NCBI RefSeq assembly: GCF_026339875.1
Contig: NZ_JAPEPZ010000001.1
Coordinates: 4,402,001 to 4,466,000, forward strand
DNA from: Streptomyces sp. NBC_01571
Lineage (GTDB): Bacteria; Actinomycetota; Actinomycetes; Streptomycetales; Streptomycetaceae
DNA: 64,000 bases
Direction: 5' to 3'
Shown in pieces: positions 9,978 to 19,000 of the stretch. Position 1 is the stretch's first letter. Each line of letters opens with the position of its first letter. Under the pieces are notes generated by a model. That model was not told the origin of the DNA and did not search any database. It was given only the letters and a program-made list of their open reading frames with translations. Both the position numbers and the translations under genes were made by a program.

Positions 9978-11345
9978 TCAGCCTCGGATGAGGTCCAGTA
10001 CCTCGTCGCGTACCTTCGCCACCGTCGCCTCGTCCCTGGCCTCCGCGTTGAGGCGGAGGAGGGGCTCGGTGTTGGAGGGGCGGACGTTGAACCACCAGTC
10101 GTCCGCGGTGACGGTCAGACCGTCGAGTTCGTCGATGGTGACGCCCTCACGGCCCTGATAGGTGTCCCTGATCGCGGTGAGGCGGGCCGTCTGGTCGTCG
10201 ACGGTGGAGTTGATCTCGCCGGAGGCGGCGTAGCGGTCGTACGCGGCGACGAGCTCGGAGAGCGGGCCGTCCTGGCCGCCGAGCGCGGCGAGGACGTGGA
10301 GGGCGGCCAGCATGCCCGTGTCGGCGTTCCAGAAGTCACGGAAGTAGTAGTGCGCGGAGTGCTCGCCGCCGAAGATCGCGCCGGTGCGGGCCATCTCGGC
10401 CTTGATGAACGAGTGGCCGACACGGGTGCGGACCGGCGTGCCGCCCTGCTCGCGGACGACCTCCGGGACCGACCAGGAAGTGATCAGGTTGTGGATGACC
10501 GTGCCGCCGCCGTGCTTGGCGAGCTCGCGGGAGGCCACCAGCGCGGTGACGGCGGAAGGGGAGACCGGGTCGCCGTGCTCGTCGACGACGAAGCAGCGGT
10601 CCGCGTCGCCGTCGAAGGCGATGCCGATGTCGGCGCCCTCGTCGCGGACGCGCTGCTGGAGGTCCACGATGTTCGCCGGGTCCAGCGGGTTCGCCTCGTG
10701 ATTCGGGAACGTGCCGTCCAGCTCGAAGTACATCGGGACGAGGTCCAGGGGCAGGCCGGCGAAGACGGTCGGCACGGTGTGCCCGCCCATGCCGTTGCCC
10801 GCGTCGACGACGACCTTCAGGGGGCGGATGGAGGCCAGGTCGACGAGCGAGCGCAGGTATCCCGCGTAGTCCTCCAGCGTGTCGCGCTGGGTGATCGAGC
10901 CCGGCGTGGCGTCCGAGGCCGGGGCGCCCGAGTCGAGCCAGGACTCCACGAGTTCGCGGATCTCGGCGAGGCCGGTGTCCTGGCCGACGGGGGACGCGCC
11001 CGCGCGGCACATCTTGATGCCGTTGTACTGCGCGGGGTTGTGCGAGGCCGTGAACATGGCGCCGGGCAGGTCGAACGCGCCCGACGCGTAGTACAGCTGG
11101 TCCGTCGAGCAGAGCCCGATCTCGGTCACGTCGACCCCGCGCGCCGCCGCCCCGCGCGCGAAGGCCCGCGACAGGCCGGGCGACGAAGGCCGCATGTCAT
11201 GCCCGATCACGATGGCTTCCGCTCCGGTCACCTGGACGAAGGCGGCCCCGAACAGCTCGGCCAGCGACTCGTCCCACTGGTCCGGGACCACCCCGCGTAC
11301 GTCGTACGCCTTCACGAGCTGCGACAGATCAGCAGTCACGGCCAA
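9978..11345 (-). CDS. manB: Phosphomannomutase / phosphoglucomutase
   Basis: A 455-residue alpha-D-phosphohexomutase that converts mannose-6-phosphate to mannose-1-phosphate. The phosphoserine loop is FTASHNP with the catalytic Ser at residue 101. The Mg2+ loop is FDGDADRCFVVDE, the sugar-binding loop is GGEHSAHYYF, and the C-terminal phosphate-binding loop is VRPSNTEPLLRL, giving four domains in the usual order. Length is normal for the family. It precedes the Trm112, SIS and manA genes on the same strand, but a repeat-filled gap of about 560 bp may uncouple them. With manA and the nucleotidyltransferase at 25246 it would provide GDP-mannose-type donors. Confidence 0.96.
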   Translation of the reverse strand: MAVTADLSQLVKAYDVRGVVPDQWDESLAELFGAAFVQVTGAEAIVIGHDMRPSSPGLSRAFARGAAARGVDVTEIGLCSTDQLYYASGAFDLPGAMFTASHNPAQYNGIKMCRAGASPVGQDTGLAEIRELVESWLDSGAPASDATPGSITQRDTLEDYAGYLRSLVDLASIRPLKVVVDAGNGMGGHTVPTVFAGLPLDLVPMYFELDGTFPNHEANPLDPANIVDLQQRVRDEGADIGIAFDGDADRCFVVDEHGDPVSPSAVTALVASRELAKHGGGTVIHNLITSWSVPEVVREQGGTPVRTRVGHSFIKAEMARTGAIFGGEHSAHYYFRDFWNADTGMLAALHVLAALGGQDGPLSELVAAYDRYAASGEINSTVDDQTARLTAIRDTYQGREGVTIDELDGLTVTADDWWFNVRPSNTEPLLRLNAEARDEATVAKVRDEVLDLIRG

Positions 11346-11483
11346 CCCTCCAGAAGTCCACTTCGGTCACCCCAAGCTACCCGTCCGTGCAGACAGTCCG
11401 CTGTGCGGCGGCTGATCGGACGCGCATCCGTCACCTGGGAAGCCCCACTCGTCACCCCGGGGTAACGCACGGACGGGACCCCG

Positions 11484-13100
11484 TCAGGGCAGCATCCACC
11501 CGAGGACGGGCGAGCTCTGCCCCAGCACGATCAGGCACATGATCAGCAGCAGCCCCGCGCTCCACGGCAGCACCTTGCGCAGCAGATCCCCCTCGCGGCC
11601 CGCGAGCCCGACCGCCGCGCACGCGATGGTCAGGTTCTGCGGGGAGATCATTTTGCCGAGGACGCCTCCCGAACTGTTGGCGGCGGCGAGCAGTTCGGGA
11701 GAGAGCCCCGACTCGCGGGCCGCGCTCACCTGGAGGGCGCCGAACAGGGCGTTCGACGAGGTGTCGGAGCCGGTGACGGCCACACCGAACCAGCCGAGGA
11801 CGGGTGACAGGAAGGCGAGGCCCGCGCCGGCCGCCGCCACGAACTGGCCGATCGTGGCGGCCTGGCCCGACAGGTTCATCACGTAGGCGAGGGCCAGAAC
11901 GGAGGTGACGGTGAGGATCGCGAACCTCAACTCACGGACGGTGGCCGCCCATTCCTCGACCGCCACGCGCGCGTGGACACCGAGAACGGCGGCCGTGCAC
12001 AGCCCGGCGAGCAGTACGAGGGTGCCGCCGGTCGAGACGATCGGGAGCGTGAAGACGTTGCCGCCGACCGGCTTGCCGTCCGGATTCACGACGTTCAGGA
12101 AGGGCCAGTCGAACGTCCGCGTCGCTCCCGCCAGCCAGTTCTTGACCGCCGGTATCTGGGCGACCGAGAAAACGACGACGATCAGGGCGTACGGGGCGTA
12201 GGCGCGCACGACTTCGGGACGGGGGTCCTCCTCGTCCAGGTCCGTGCTGCGGACGCCGGTCAGGACCGCGACGCGTACGGGCTCGGCGGCGGCCCGGCGC
12301 GCCTGCGGCAGGGCGACCAGGGCGGCGGCACCCGCCAACGCCGCGGCGATGTCCGCGAGTTGGGCGGAGACGTAGTTGGAGGCGGCGAACTGGGCGGCGG
12401 CGAAGGCGACTCCGCACGCCAGAGCGGGTGCCCAGGCCTCCCGCAGGCCGCGCCGCCCGTCGACCAGCGCCACGAGCAGCAGGGGCACCACGAGGGCCAG
12501 CAGGGGCGTCTGACGGCCCACCACGGAGGCCACCGAGTCCAGTGGCAGGCCGGTGACCTGGGCGAGAGTGACGACCGGTGTGCCCATCGCGCCGAAGGCG
12601 ACCGGCGCGGTGTTGGCGACGAGTGCCACCACGGCCGCGCGCACCGGGTCGAAGCCGAGGGCGACCAGCATCACGGAGCAGATCGCGACGGGTGCGCCGA
12701 AGCCCGCGAGCGCCTCCAGGAGCGCGCCGAAGCAGAAGGCGACGACGAGGGCCTGGATGCGCGGGTCGTCGGAGAGGCGCCCGAAGGAGCGTCGAAGGAT
12801 GTCGAAGTGCCGGGTGCGGACCGTCATCCGGTACACCCACAGGGCGTTGACGACGATCCACAGGATGGGGAAGAGGCCGAAGGCGGCTCCCTGGGCGGCG
12901 CTGGACAGCGTCTGGCCGACCGGCATGCCGTACGCGAACAGGGCGACCAGGGCTGCGGCGAGGAGTCCGAGGAGGGCCGCCACGTGCGCCTTCATGCGGA
13001 CGCCGCCGAGCAGCACGAGGACGAGGACGAGGGGCAGGGCCGCGACGAGGGCGGACAGGCCGAGCGAGTCGGCGACGGGTTCCACTTCCTGGACGTACAC
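11484..13100 (-). CDS. lctP: L-lactate permease (LctP family)
   Basis: A 538-residue polytopic membrane protein of the lactate/glycolate permease family with about 12-14 hydrophobic segments. The chosen start is GTG at 13100 because GGGGAGG lies 6 nt upstream and the hydrophobic core starts soon after (LGLSALVAALPLVLVLVLLG); the longer reading from 13193 has no such site. Family-like blocks include EALAGFGAPVAICSVML and GNVFTLPIVSTGGTL, and the C-terminal ISPQNLTIAC. It imports lactate (possibly glycolate) with protons. It appears monocistronic, between manB and the DUF3499 gene. Confidence 0.92.
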   Translation of the reverse strand: MYVQEVEPVADSLGLSALVAALPLVLVLVLLGGVRMKAHVAALLGLLAAALVALFAYGMPVGQTLSSAAQGAAFGLFPILWIVVNALWVYRMTVRTRHFDILRRSFGRLSDDPRIQALVVAFCFGALLEALAGFGAPVAICSVMLVALGFDPVRAAVVALVANTAPVAFGAMGTPVVTLAQVTGLPLDSVASVVGRQTPLLALVVPLLLVALVDGRRGLREAWAPALACGVAFAAAQFAASNYVSAQLADIAAALAGAAALVALPQARRAAAEPVRVAVLTGVRSTDLDEEDPRPEVVRAYAPYALIVVVFSVAQIPAVKNWLAGATRTFDWPFLNVVNPDGKPVGGNVFTLPIVSTGGTLVLLAGLCTAAVLGVHARVAVEEWAATVRELRFAILTVTSVLALAYVMNLSGQAATIGQFVAAAGAGLAFLSPVLGWFGVAVTGSDTSSNALFGALQVSAARESGLSPELLAAANSSGGVLGKMISPQNLTIACAAVGLAGREGDLLRKVLPWSAGLLLIMCLIVLGQSSPVLGWMLP

Positions 13101-13330
13101 GGGCGCCTCCCCGGATTCGGCCGCGCGGGAGATTCCGCGATGCGGAAAGCGATTTCTCACGGCTGCGGAAATGGTCGTGTCCGCGACAACCAACCGTCAA
13201 TGGGCGTGCACGGCCCTGTGACACCGGGGCGCGAGAAGGAGAGAGGCGGGGAAGTGGAGAGGTGGCGGGCAGGGCGCCGGTCGTGTCGGGTCGCGGAGCC
13301 CGGAACGCGGGAACTGTGCGGAGCGGGCGC

Positions 13331-13705
13331 TCAGTTGTCCGGTGAGCGCAGCACCCGCAGGTGGCCGCGGCGGGCGACCTCCATCGGGTCCGCCGACCGC
13401 CCGCTGCCGCCGGCCTCGGCGGCGCGCTGCTGCGGACGGGCCGCCTCACGCACCGCGTTGGCGAGCGCCTCCAGATCGTCACCGCTGGGGCGGGAGGGGG
13501 CGGAGGCGTCGGCGAGCCGGACGACCTCCCAGCCACGGGGCGCGGTGAGGCGCTCGGAGTGCTCGGCGCACAGGTCGTAGCAGTGGGGTTCGGCGTAGGT
13601 GGCGAGCGGGCCGAGGACCGCGGTCGAGTCGGCGTAGACGTACGTCAGCGTCGCGACGGCCGGACGGCCGCAAGCGGTTCGCGAACAGCGACGTACAGGG
13701 CTCAC
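13331..13705 (-). CDS. DUF3499 family protein (Cys-rich, zinc-ribbon-like)
   Basis: About 124 residues from GTG 13705 (VSPVRRCSRTAC). Two Cys pairs, CSRTAC and HCYDLCAEH, separated by YVYADSTAVLGPLATY, look like a small metal-binding ribbon; the C-terminus is polar. The family is restricted to actinobacteria and has no established function. Start uncertainty: similarity to family members may extend upstream (ESRRGPLKSAVPSNV...), but I see no good start codon or ribosome site there. It is divergent from the metallopeptidase gene at 14057 across about 350 bp. Confidence 0.82.
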   Translation of the reverse strand: MSPVRRCSRTACGRPAVATLTYVYADSTAVLGPLATYAEPHCYDLCAEHSERLTAPRGWEVVRLADASAPSRPSGDDLEALANAVREAARPQQRAAEAGGSGRSADPMEVARRGHLRVLRSPDN

Positions 13706-14056
13706 GACGTTGGACGGTACCGCACTCTTGAGCGGGCCGCGACGACTCTCCCCCAGGTCACCCCACCGTGTCGTGCTGTGAGACCGCCCACAGGGGCCAC
13801 CGGACCCGCCTCGCCGACCTGGGACGACCTCCGCCGCCGGAGGGCCGAACACACCTGAATCCGGTCGCCACTTGGTGCAAACCATGTCAATTGCCATGTG
13901 TGCGACGGTCCTGGAGGGATACGGAATCGAGCCCAAGGTTGGCTGGAATGGTCATCCAGCGACATCCGGAACACCCGCCGGGCCCCCGCCGAGGGGTCGC
14001 GGGCAGCCGCGTGGGGCCGGGCGCGCGACCCTCGCGGGGACTACGCTTCGTGAGTG
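13706..14056. other. Intergenic region between DUF3499 and metallopeptidase genes
   Basis: About 350 bp serving as promoter region for two divergent genes. No clear -35/-10 pair, RNA gene or repeat is visible. Short frames cross it (for example 13872-14057 on the plus strand) but none has a ribosome site or a recognisable product. Confidence 0.45.
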
Positions 14057-14506
14057 ATGGACACCCCCGTACCGCCCCGCGCCGCAGCACCCGGGCCCCG
14101 CCGCCGTGATCGCCACGGAAGGGGCATGCGCGGCCCCGTCGCGCCGCCCCAGGTGCCGCTCGCGGCGAGCCGCGCCGAGGTCTTCGCGGACCTCGTGCAG
14201 GACTCCGTGGAGCGCCTGGAGCGGCGCTGGCCGCAGCTCGCCGACATCGACTTCATGGTCCTGGAGGTGCCGCGCCTCGACGGCCCCGGCGAGAGCTGGA
14301 ACGACGAGGCGGTGCCGCTGGGCGGCACGATCGCCGCACGTGAGGGCCATCCCGCGCGCGTGGTCGTCTACCGCCGCCCGGTCGAGATCCGCACCAAGGG
14401 CCGCGACGAGCGTGCCGCGCTGGTGCACGAGGTCGTCGTGGAGCAGGTCGCGGAACTTCTGGGGCTGACTCCGGAGACGGTGGACCCGCGCTACGGCGAG
14501 GAGTGA
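14057..14506 (+). CDS. Zincin-like metallopeptidase family protein (minimal; atypical zinc motif)
   Basis: A 149-residue soluble protein from ATG 14057 (a GTG lies one codon earlier). The core, from about residue 35, matches the Zincin_1-type family: DIDFMVLEVPRLD, then VVVYRRPVE, then a helix VHEVVVEQVAELLG and the ending DPRYGEE. The expected HExxH of zincins is here HEVVVEQ: His and Glu are present but the second His is not in register. Either the metal site differs or activity is lost; related actinobacterial proteins that I remember share this helix. The N-terminal 30 residues are basic and Pro-rich. It ends in a strong hairpin at 14508-14540. Confidence 0.8.
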   Translation: MDTPVPPRAAAPGPRRRDRHGRGMRGPVAPPQVPLAASRAEVFADLVQDSVERLERRWPQLADIDFMVLEVPRLDGPGESWNDEAVPLGGTIAAREGHPARVVVYRRPVEIRTKGRDERAALVHEVVVEQVAELLGLTPETVDPRYGEE

Positions 14507-14507
14507 G

Positions 14508-14540
14508 GATCCACCGCGTCCCCTCGGGACCCGGTGGATC
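14508..14540. terminator. Bidirectional hairpin terminator
   Basis: Nested complementary arms GATCCACCG (14508-14516) with CGGTGGATC (14532-14540), and GTCCC with GGGAC inside, form a long near-perfect stem. It lies directly after the stop of the metallopeptidase gene and 27 bp from the stop of the convergent DUF5719 gene. Confidence 0.75.
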
Positions 14541-14566
14541 ACCCGTCCGGGATCACTCGTAAGTGA

Positions 14567-16069
14567 TCAGCTCTTGAGCAGTACCGACAGGTCCTGGTCC
14601 GCCTCCGGGACCGCCACCGTCCCGTGGTCGTCCGGAAGTGTCTGGATCGTGAAGCCGGGCACGCCCTCCTGGGTGGAGGCGAGCGTCCGCGAGGCGTAGA
14701 CGGGACCTCCGGAGACCGACTCGACCGTCAGGGCGTACGTCCCCCGCAGACCGCTCGGCGCGGGGGCGTCGACGTCCTGGGTCGTACCGCCCTTGATCGT
14801 GTACGTCTTCGTCACCGGTGTGCCGCCCTCGCTGCCCGCGGACGCGGTGACCTTGACCTGGGCGGACCGGCCGGGCGCTGACAGGGCGAGTGTGGTGCCC
14901 TTGGCGCTGTTGTCGGCGACCGACGCGCGCGCGGCGACCGGAGCCGTGGCCGGGATGAACGCCGACTCCTGCTTGTCGCCCTTGCCGCGCACCACCCGCA
15001 GGGCGGCGACGACCGGCACCGGGGTGCCGCCGGTGGGGGTGAGCACCAGGGAGCCCGCCTCGCCGCGTGTGACGTCGCCGAGGTCGACCGCGGTGGTCAT
15101 GCCGGACTTGATGTGGAGCGTCTCGTTGCCGGCCGGGGTGATCAGCCCCGAGGGCGAGGCGAGTCGCACCTTCAGGTCGGCGTCCTGGTCGCCGGGCGCG
15201 AAGGCGACCAGCCGCACGGAGGTGGCGTCCTTCGGGATGCCCGGCATGACGAGGCTGCCCGCCGGGTCGGTGGAGGCGCCCAGCCAGTCGCCGCCGGTCC
15301 GGTCGTCCAGGGCCTGGACGGCCGCGCCGACACGGCCGCTGCGGACGGTGACATGGACCGTGAGGTCGGTCTGCGGCGCGCCGGTGAGCGTGCTCAGCAG
15401 GATCGGCTCGCCGGCGTGCGGCGGGACCGTGATGCCGTCGCCCACGGTGGACTTGAGTGTCCCGTCCTTGCCGTAGAGCTCGATGTCGACGACGGCGGCC
15501 GAGTCGTCCGGGTTGGTCAGGTGCACGTAGTCGGTGCGGCTGTCGGCGGTGCTGGCGCCCGGGAACCAGAACTCGGTGTCCGGGGCCGTGCAGTTGGTGC
15601 CGAGCAGGCCGCGTCCGGTGCCCGCGGCGACCTCGGTGGTCTCCTGGACGGTCCAGCCGGGCGCGAACCGGCCCTCGGCGGTGCCCACCAGGGCGGGTCC
15701 CTGGGCGCCCGAGCTGTCGCCGGTGGCCGGCGTGCCGGGCGCCTTGGGCACCACGGCGGGCTTGGAGGCCTTCTTGCCGGTCTTCTTGCCGCTCGGGGAG
15801 TCCGGCGACTCCTCGGTCGCGGACTGCAGTTCGGCCTTGCCGCCCTCGCTCGTGCCCCGGGTGACGGGCGTGAAGGACGTGTACGCCGTCTCCGCGAGGT
15901 CGGACGTGCTGGGTTGGGGGCACAGCAGGCGGCTGCGCTCCACGGGCTGCTGGACGGCCGCGCGTGCGGTGCTGTCGATGGATGCGGCAGGCGCGTTGAG
16001 CGAGGCGAAGCCGGTGACGGCGGCGAGCGCGGCCGCGCCGGCGATCAGGGACAGGGTGGTGCGGTTCAC
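14567..16069 (-). CDS. DUF5719 family secreted/membrane-anchored protein
   Basis: A 500-residue protein with an N-terminal signal or anchor (hydrophobic about residues 5-27, TTLSLIAGAAALAAVTGFAS). It is followed by an extracytoplasmic region made largely of beta-sandwich-like segments (VDIELYGKDGTLKST, DLTVHVTVRSGRVGAAVQAL). A Lys/Gly/Pro-rich low-complexity linker lies near residues 85-120. The DUF5719 family has no known activity. Its ATG overlaps the last codons of the giant glycosyltransferase gene by 4 bp, implying translational coupling and a shared role at the cell surface, perhaps in polymer export or glycosylation. Confidence 0.85.
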   Translation of the reverse strand: MNRTTLSLIAGAAALAAVTGFASLNAPAASIDSTARAAVQQPVERSRLLCPQPSTSDLAETAYTSFTPVTRGTSEGGKAELQSATEESPDSPSGKKTGKKASKPAVVPKAPGTPATGDSSGAQGPALVGTAEGRFAPGWTVQETTEVAAGTGRGLLGTNCTAPDTEFWFPGASTADSRTDYVHLTNPDDSAAVVDIELYGKDGTLKSTVGDGITVPPHAGEPILLSTLTGAPQTDLTVHVTVRSGRVGAAVQALDDRTGGDWLGASTDPAGSLVMPGIPKDATSVRLVAFAPGDQDADLKVRLASPSGLITPAGNETLHIKSGMTTAVDLGDVTRGEAGSLVLTPTGGTPVPVVAALRVVRGKGDKQESAFIPATAPVAARASVADNSAKGTTLALSAPGRSAQVKVTASAGSEGGTPVTKTYTIKGGTTQDVDAPAPSGLRGTYALTVESVSGGPVYASRTLASTQEGVPGFTIQTLPDDHGTVAVPEADQDLSVLLKS

Positions 16070-19000
16070 TGCTGGCTCCCGTCGGGGCGCTCACTGTCGG
16101 TGCCGTGCGGCGGCTGCGGGGGCATCGGGGGCTGCTGCGGGTCGTACGCCGTCTCGTAGCCCTGCTGGTACGTCTGGTCGTACGACGTCGTGTTCCCGTA
16201 CCCGTACGGGTCGTACTGACCGGTCTGGTACGGGTCCGCCTGGTACGGATCGGCCTGGTACGGCTGTTCGTAGGTGCCCGCCTGGTACTGCTGCGTGCCC
16301 TGGTACTGCTCGCCGCCGTAGGAGCCGTAGTCGGCGCCCGCGTAGCTGGGCGCGTCCCATTCGCCGTACGTCTGCTGGTGCGGGATCGCGGCGGGACCGT
16401 CCTCCGGCTCCTCATCGGGCATGAGGAGGTCCGCGTCCTGGCCCGTCCGGGCCGCCTCGTCCGCCTCGGCCTCGGCCTGGGCGCGCAGGCGGCGGGCACG
16501 GCGGCCGTCACCCGTGACGTCCTGGGCGGGCAGGGCCGGCTCCTCGGGGAGGTCGTCGTCGATGTCGCGGCGCCGCCCGGGCAGGGCGAGGACCACGAGG
16601 ACGACGGCGAGCGCGCCCTGGGCCCACAGCCAGCCGGTGTGGCTCAGCGGGGCGTCGAAGGCGACGTCCAGCCTGCCGCCGTTCGCGGGCAGTTCGAAGC
16701 CCTGCGCCCAGCCGTCGACCGTGGTGCGGGTGAGCGGCTTTCCGTCCAGGGTCGCCGTCCAGCCGGCGTCCGCCGTGTCGGCGAGGCGCAGGACGCGGCC
16801 CTCGGAGCCGGCGGGGACGGTGGTGTGCAGCTCGACGGGTCCGGCGGCGATGGACAGCGGCTCACCGGACCTGGGGACGATCGAGGCGCGCGAGACCTGA
16901 CGGTCCAGACGCCACAGCGCGCTTCCGTCCTGCTGGCTGAGCCGGGACAGCCCCGGCGTGGCGTCCAGGACGCGGCTCACCTCGCGGGGCGCGCCCTTGC
17001 GGACCAGGACGTAACGCACCGCGAATCCGCCGAGCTGGTCGGCCTGGTCGGCGCCGGAGCCCGCGACGAGGTTGGCGACGACCTTGTCGAGCCTCTTGTT
17101 CTCGCCGCCCGACGCCGCGAGTTCGCCGTCGCCCATGCGCCCGCCGGAGCCGCGCACGAGGGTGTAGCCGACGCGGGCGGCGGTGTCGCTGTCGAGCACC
17201 AGGGTGCGGGCCTGGTCACGGGTGCCGCTCTCCTCGGCGACGAACGCCGGCACCTGCACCGGGTCGCGGCGCTCCACGGGACCGTCGGCGCCGCCGATGA
17301 CCCACCCGGCGGCCACGAGCAGCGGGCCCGCGGCCGAGGCGAACGCGATGAGCGCGGCGACCGGCTGGCGCCAGCCGAAGCTCTGCTCGGCCACGCGGGA
17401 GCGTGCCCCGTCGGCGCCGAGCGCGGCGGCGACGAGCAGCGCGAGGCCGTAGACCAGGGTGGCGGGGCCGGCCCACGCCGACTTGTTGGACAGCACGGCG
17501 AAGACGAGCGCCACCAGGGCGACGGCCCAGGCCGTCCAGACCGCGCGCTGTCGCTCACCGCGCAAGAGGGCGGCCAGCGCGGCGAGCACGATGCCGATGA
17601 GCATCACTCCGCTGACCGTGCCGGGACCGCCGGGGCTGGCGCCGAGCAGGTCGAGTGCGGAGGCCGCGCTCGCGCCGTACGGCAGGCCGGCCTCCTTGAA
17701 GAAGCCGAACGGAAGCAGCGTCAGCGACCAGGGGGCGAGGACCAGCAGCGGGGTGCCCAGCTGGGCCAGGAACCGCGGCCCGTACGCCGTGAGCTCCCTG
17801 CGGCGCACGGCGAGGAGCGCGATCCCGAGGACCAGCGCGATGGGCCACACGATCGGCGTGAACGCCGTGGTGAAGCTCAGCAGCAGGGCGTACGCCCAGG
17901 TGGCGCGCCAGCTGCCGCGCGCGCCGGAGGCGTGCGCCAGCCCGCTCGCGGCGATGCCCGCGCGGGCGATGAGCGGCAGCAGGATCGCGAGGAAGGCGGT
18001 GCCGACCCGGCCGCCCGCGAGCGCTCCGGCGGCGGCGGGCAGGAACGCGTACGCCACGGACGCCCAGGCGCGCAGCAGGCGCGACTCGACGAGCGGGCGG
18101 GAGGCGAAGTACGCGGCGAAGCCGGCCAGCGGCACGGAGGCCACCATGAGCACGGTGACCGCGAGCCCGGTGGAGCCGAGGAGCAGCGAGGACAGCAGCG
18201 CGACGAGGGCGAGGTAGGGCGGCGCGGACTCGGTGCCGCCGGCTCCCACCGGGTGCCAGCCGTCGAGGTAGCGCGACCAGAGCTCGGAGGCGTCGGCGGG
18301 CGCGGGCAGCAGCGCGCCGCCCGCGAGCGCCCCGCCGCCGAGGAGGCCGCGGCAGGCGAGCAGGGAGACGAACAGCAGGACCAGGAAGAGCATCGGGCCG
18401 GGGTTGCGGGCGATGCGCTTGAGACGGGCGAACTGCTCGATCTCGAGGAAGTCGGCGTCGTCGCCGCCGGGACCGGACTCGACGGCGCCGCCGTGCCGTC
18501 CGGCGCCGGCGGTGGCCTCGGGGTCGTCGCTGCCCATGAGGTTGCCCGCGGCCTGCTCGACGGTGGCCCGCACGGTCGCGCCGGGGGGCGGGAACAGCGC
18601 GCGCAACTCACCCTTGTCGACCTGTGGGCTGCCTCGCCTGCGGCGGCCCGCGAGGATCCGCTCGGGCCGCAGCAGGGTGCCGAGCAGGCCGCGGATCTCG
18701 TCGACGGCCTGTCCGGGGACCTTGCCGACGAGGTAGGCGAGGGTGCGCAGCAGGGTGCCGAGGACGAGCCGGATCAGGATCCAGGGGAGCTGTGCCGTCC
18801 GGGCGTTGACCAGCAGGGTGTAGACGGCGCCCGCCTTGTCGACCTTGTGCGGGGAGGCGGAGGTGCGCCCCACGCAGTCGACGGTGCGGCGCTCACGGGA
18901 GGCCGCCTCGGCGTGCCGGACGACCGCCTCGGGGGCGACCAGGACGCGGTGTCCCGCGGAATGGGCGCGCCAGCACAGGTCGACGTCGTCACGCATCAGG

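Noticed and set aside
13872..14057. Short plus-strand ORF in the DUF3499 - metallopeptidase gap
   Set aside because: No ribosome site, no domain, and composition resembles noncoding DNA.
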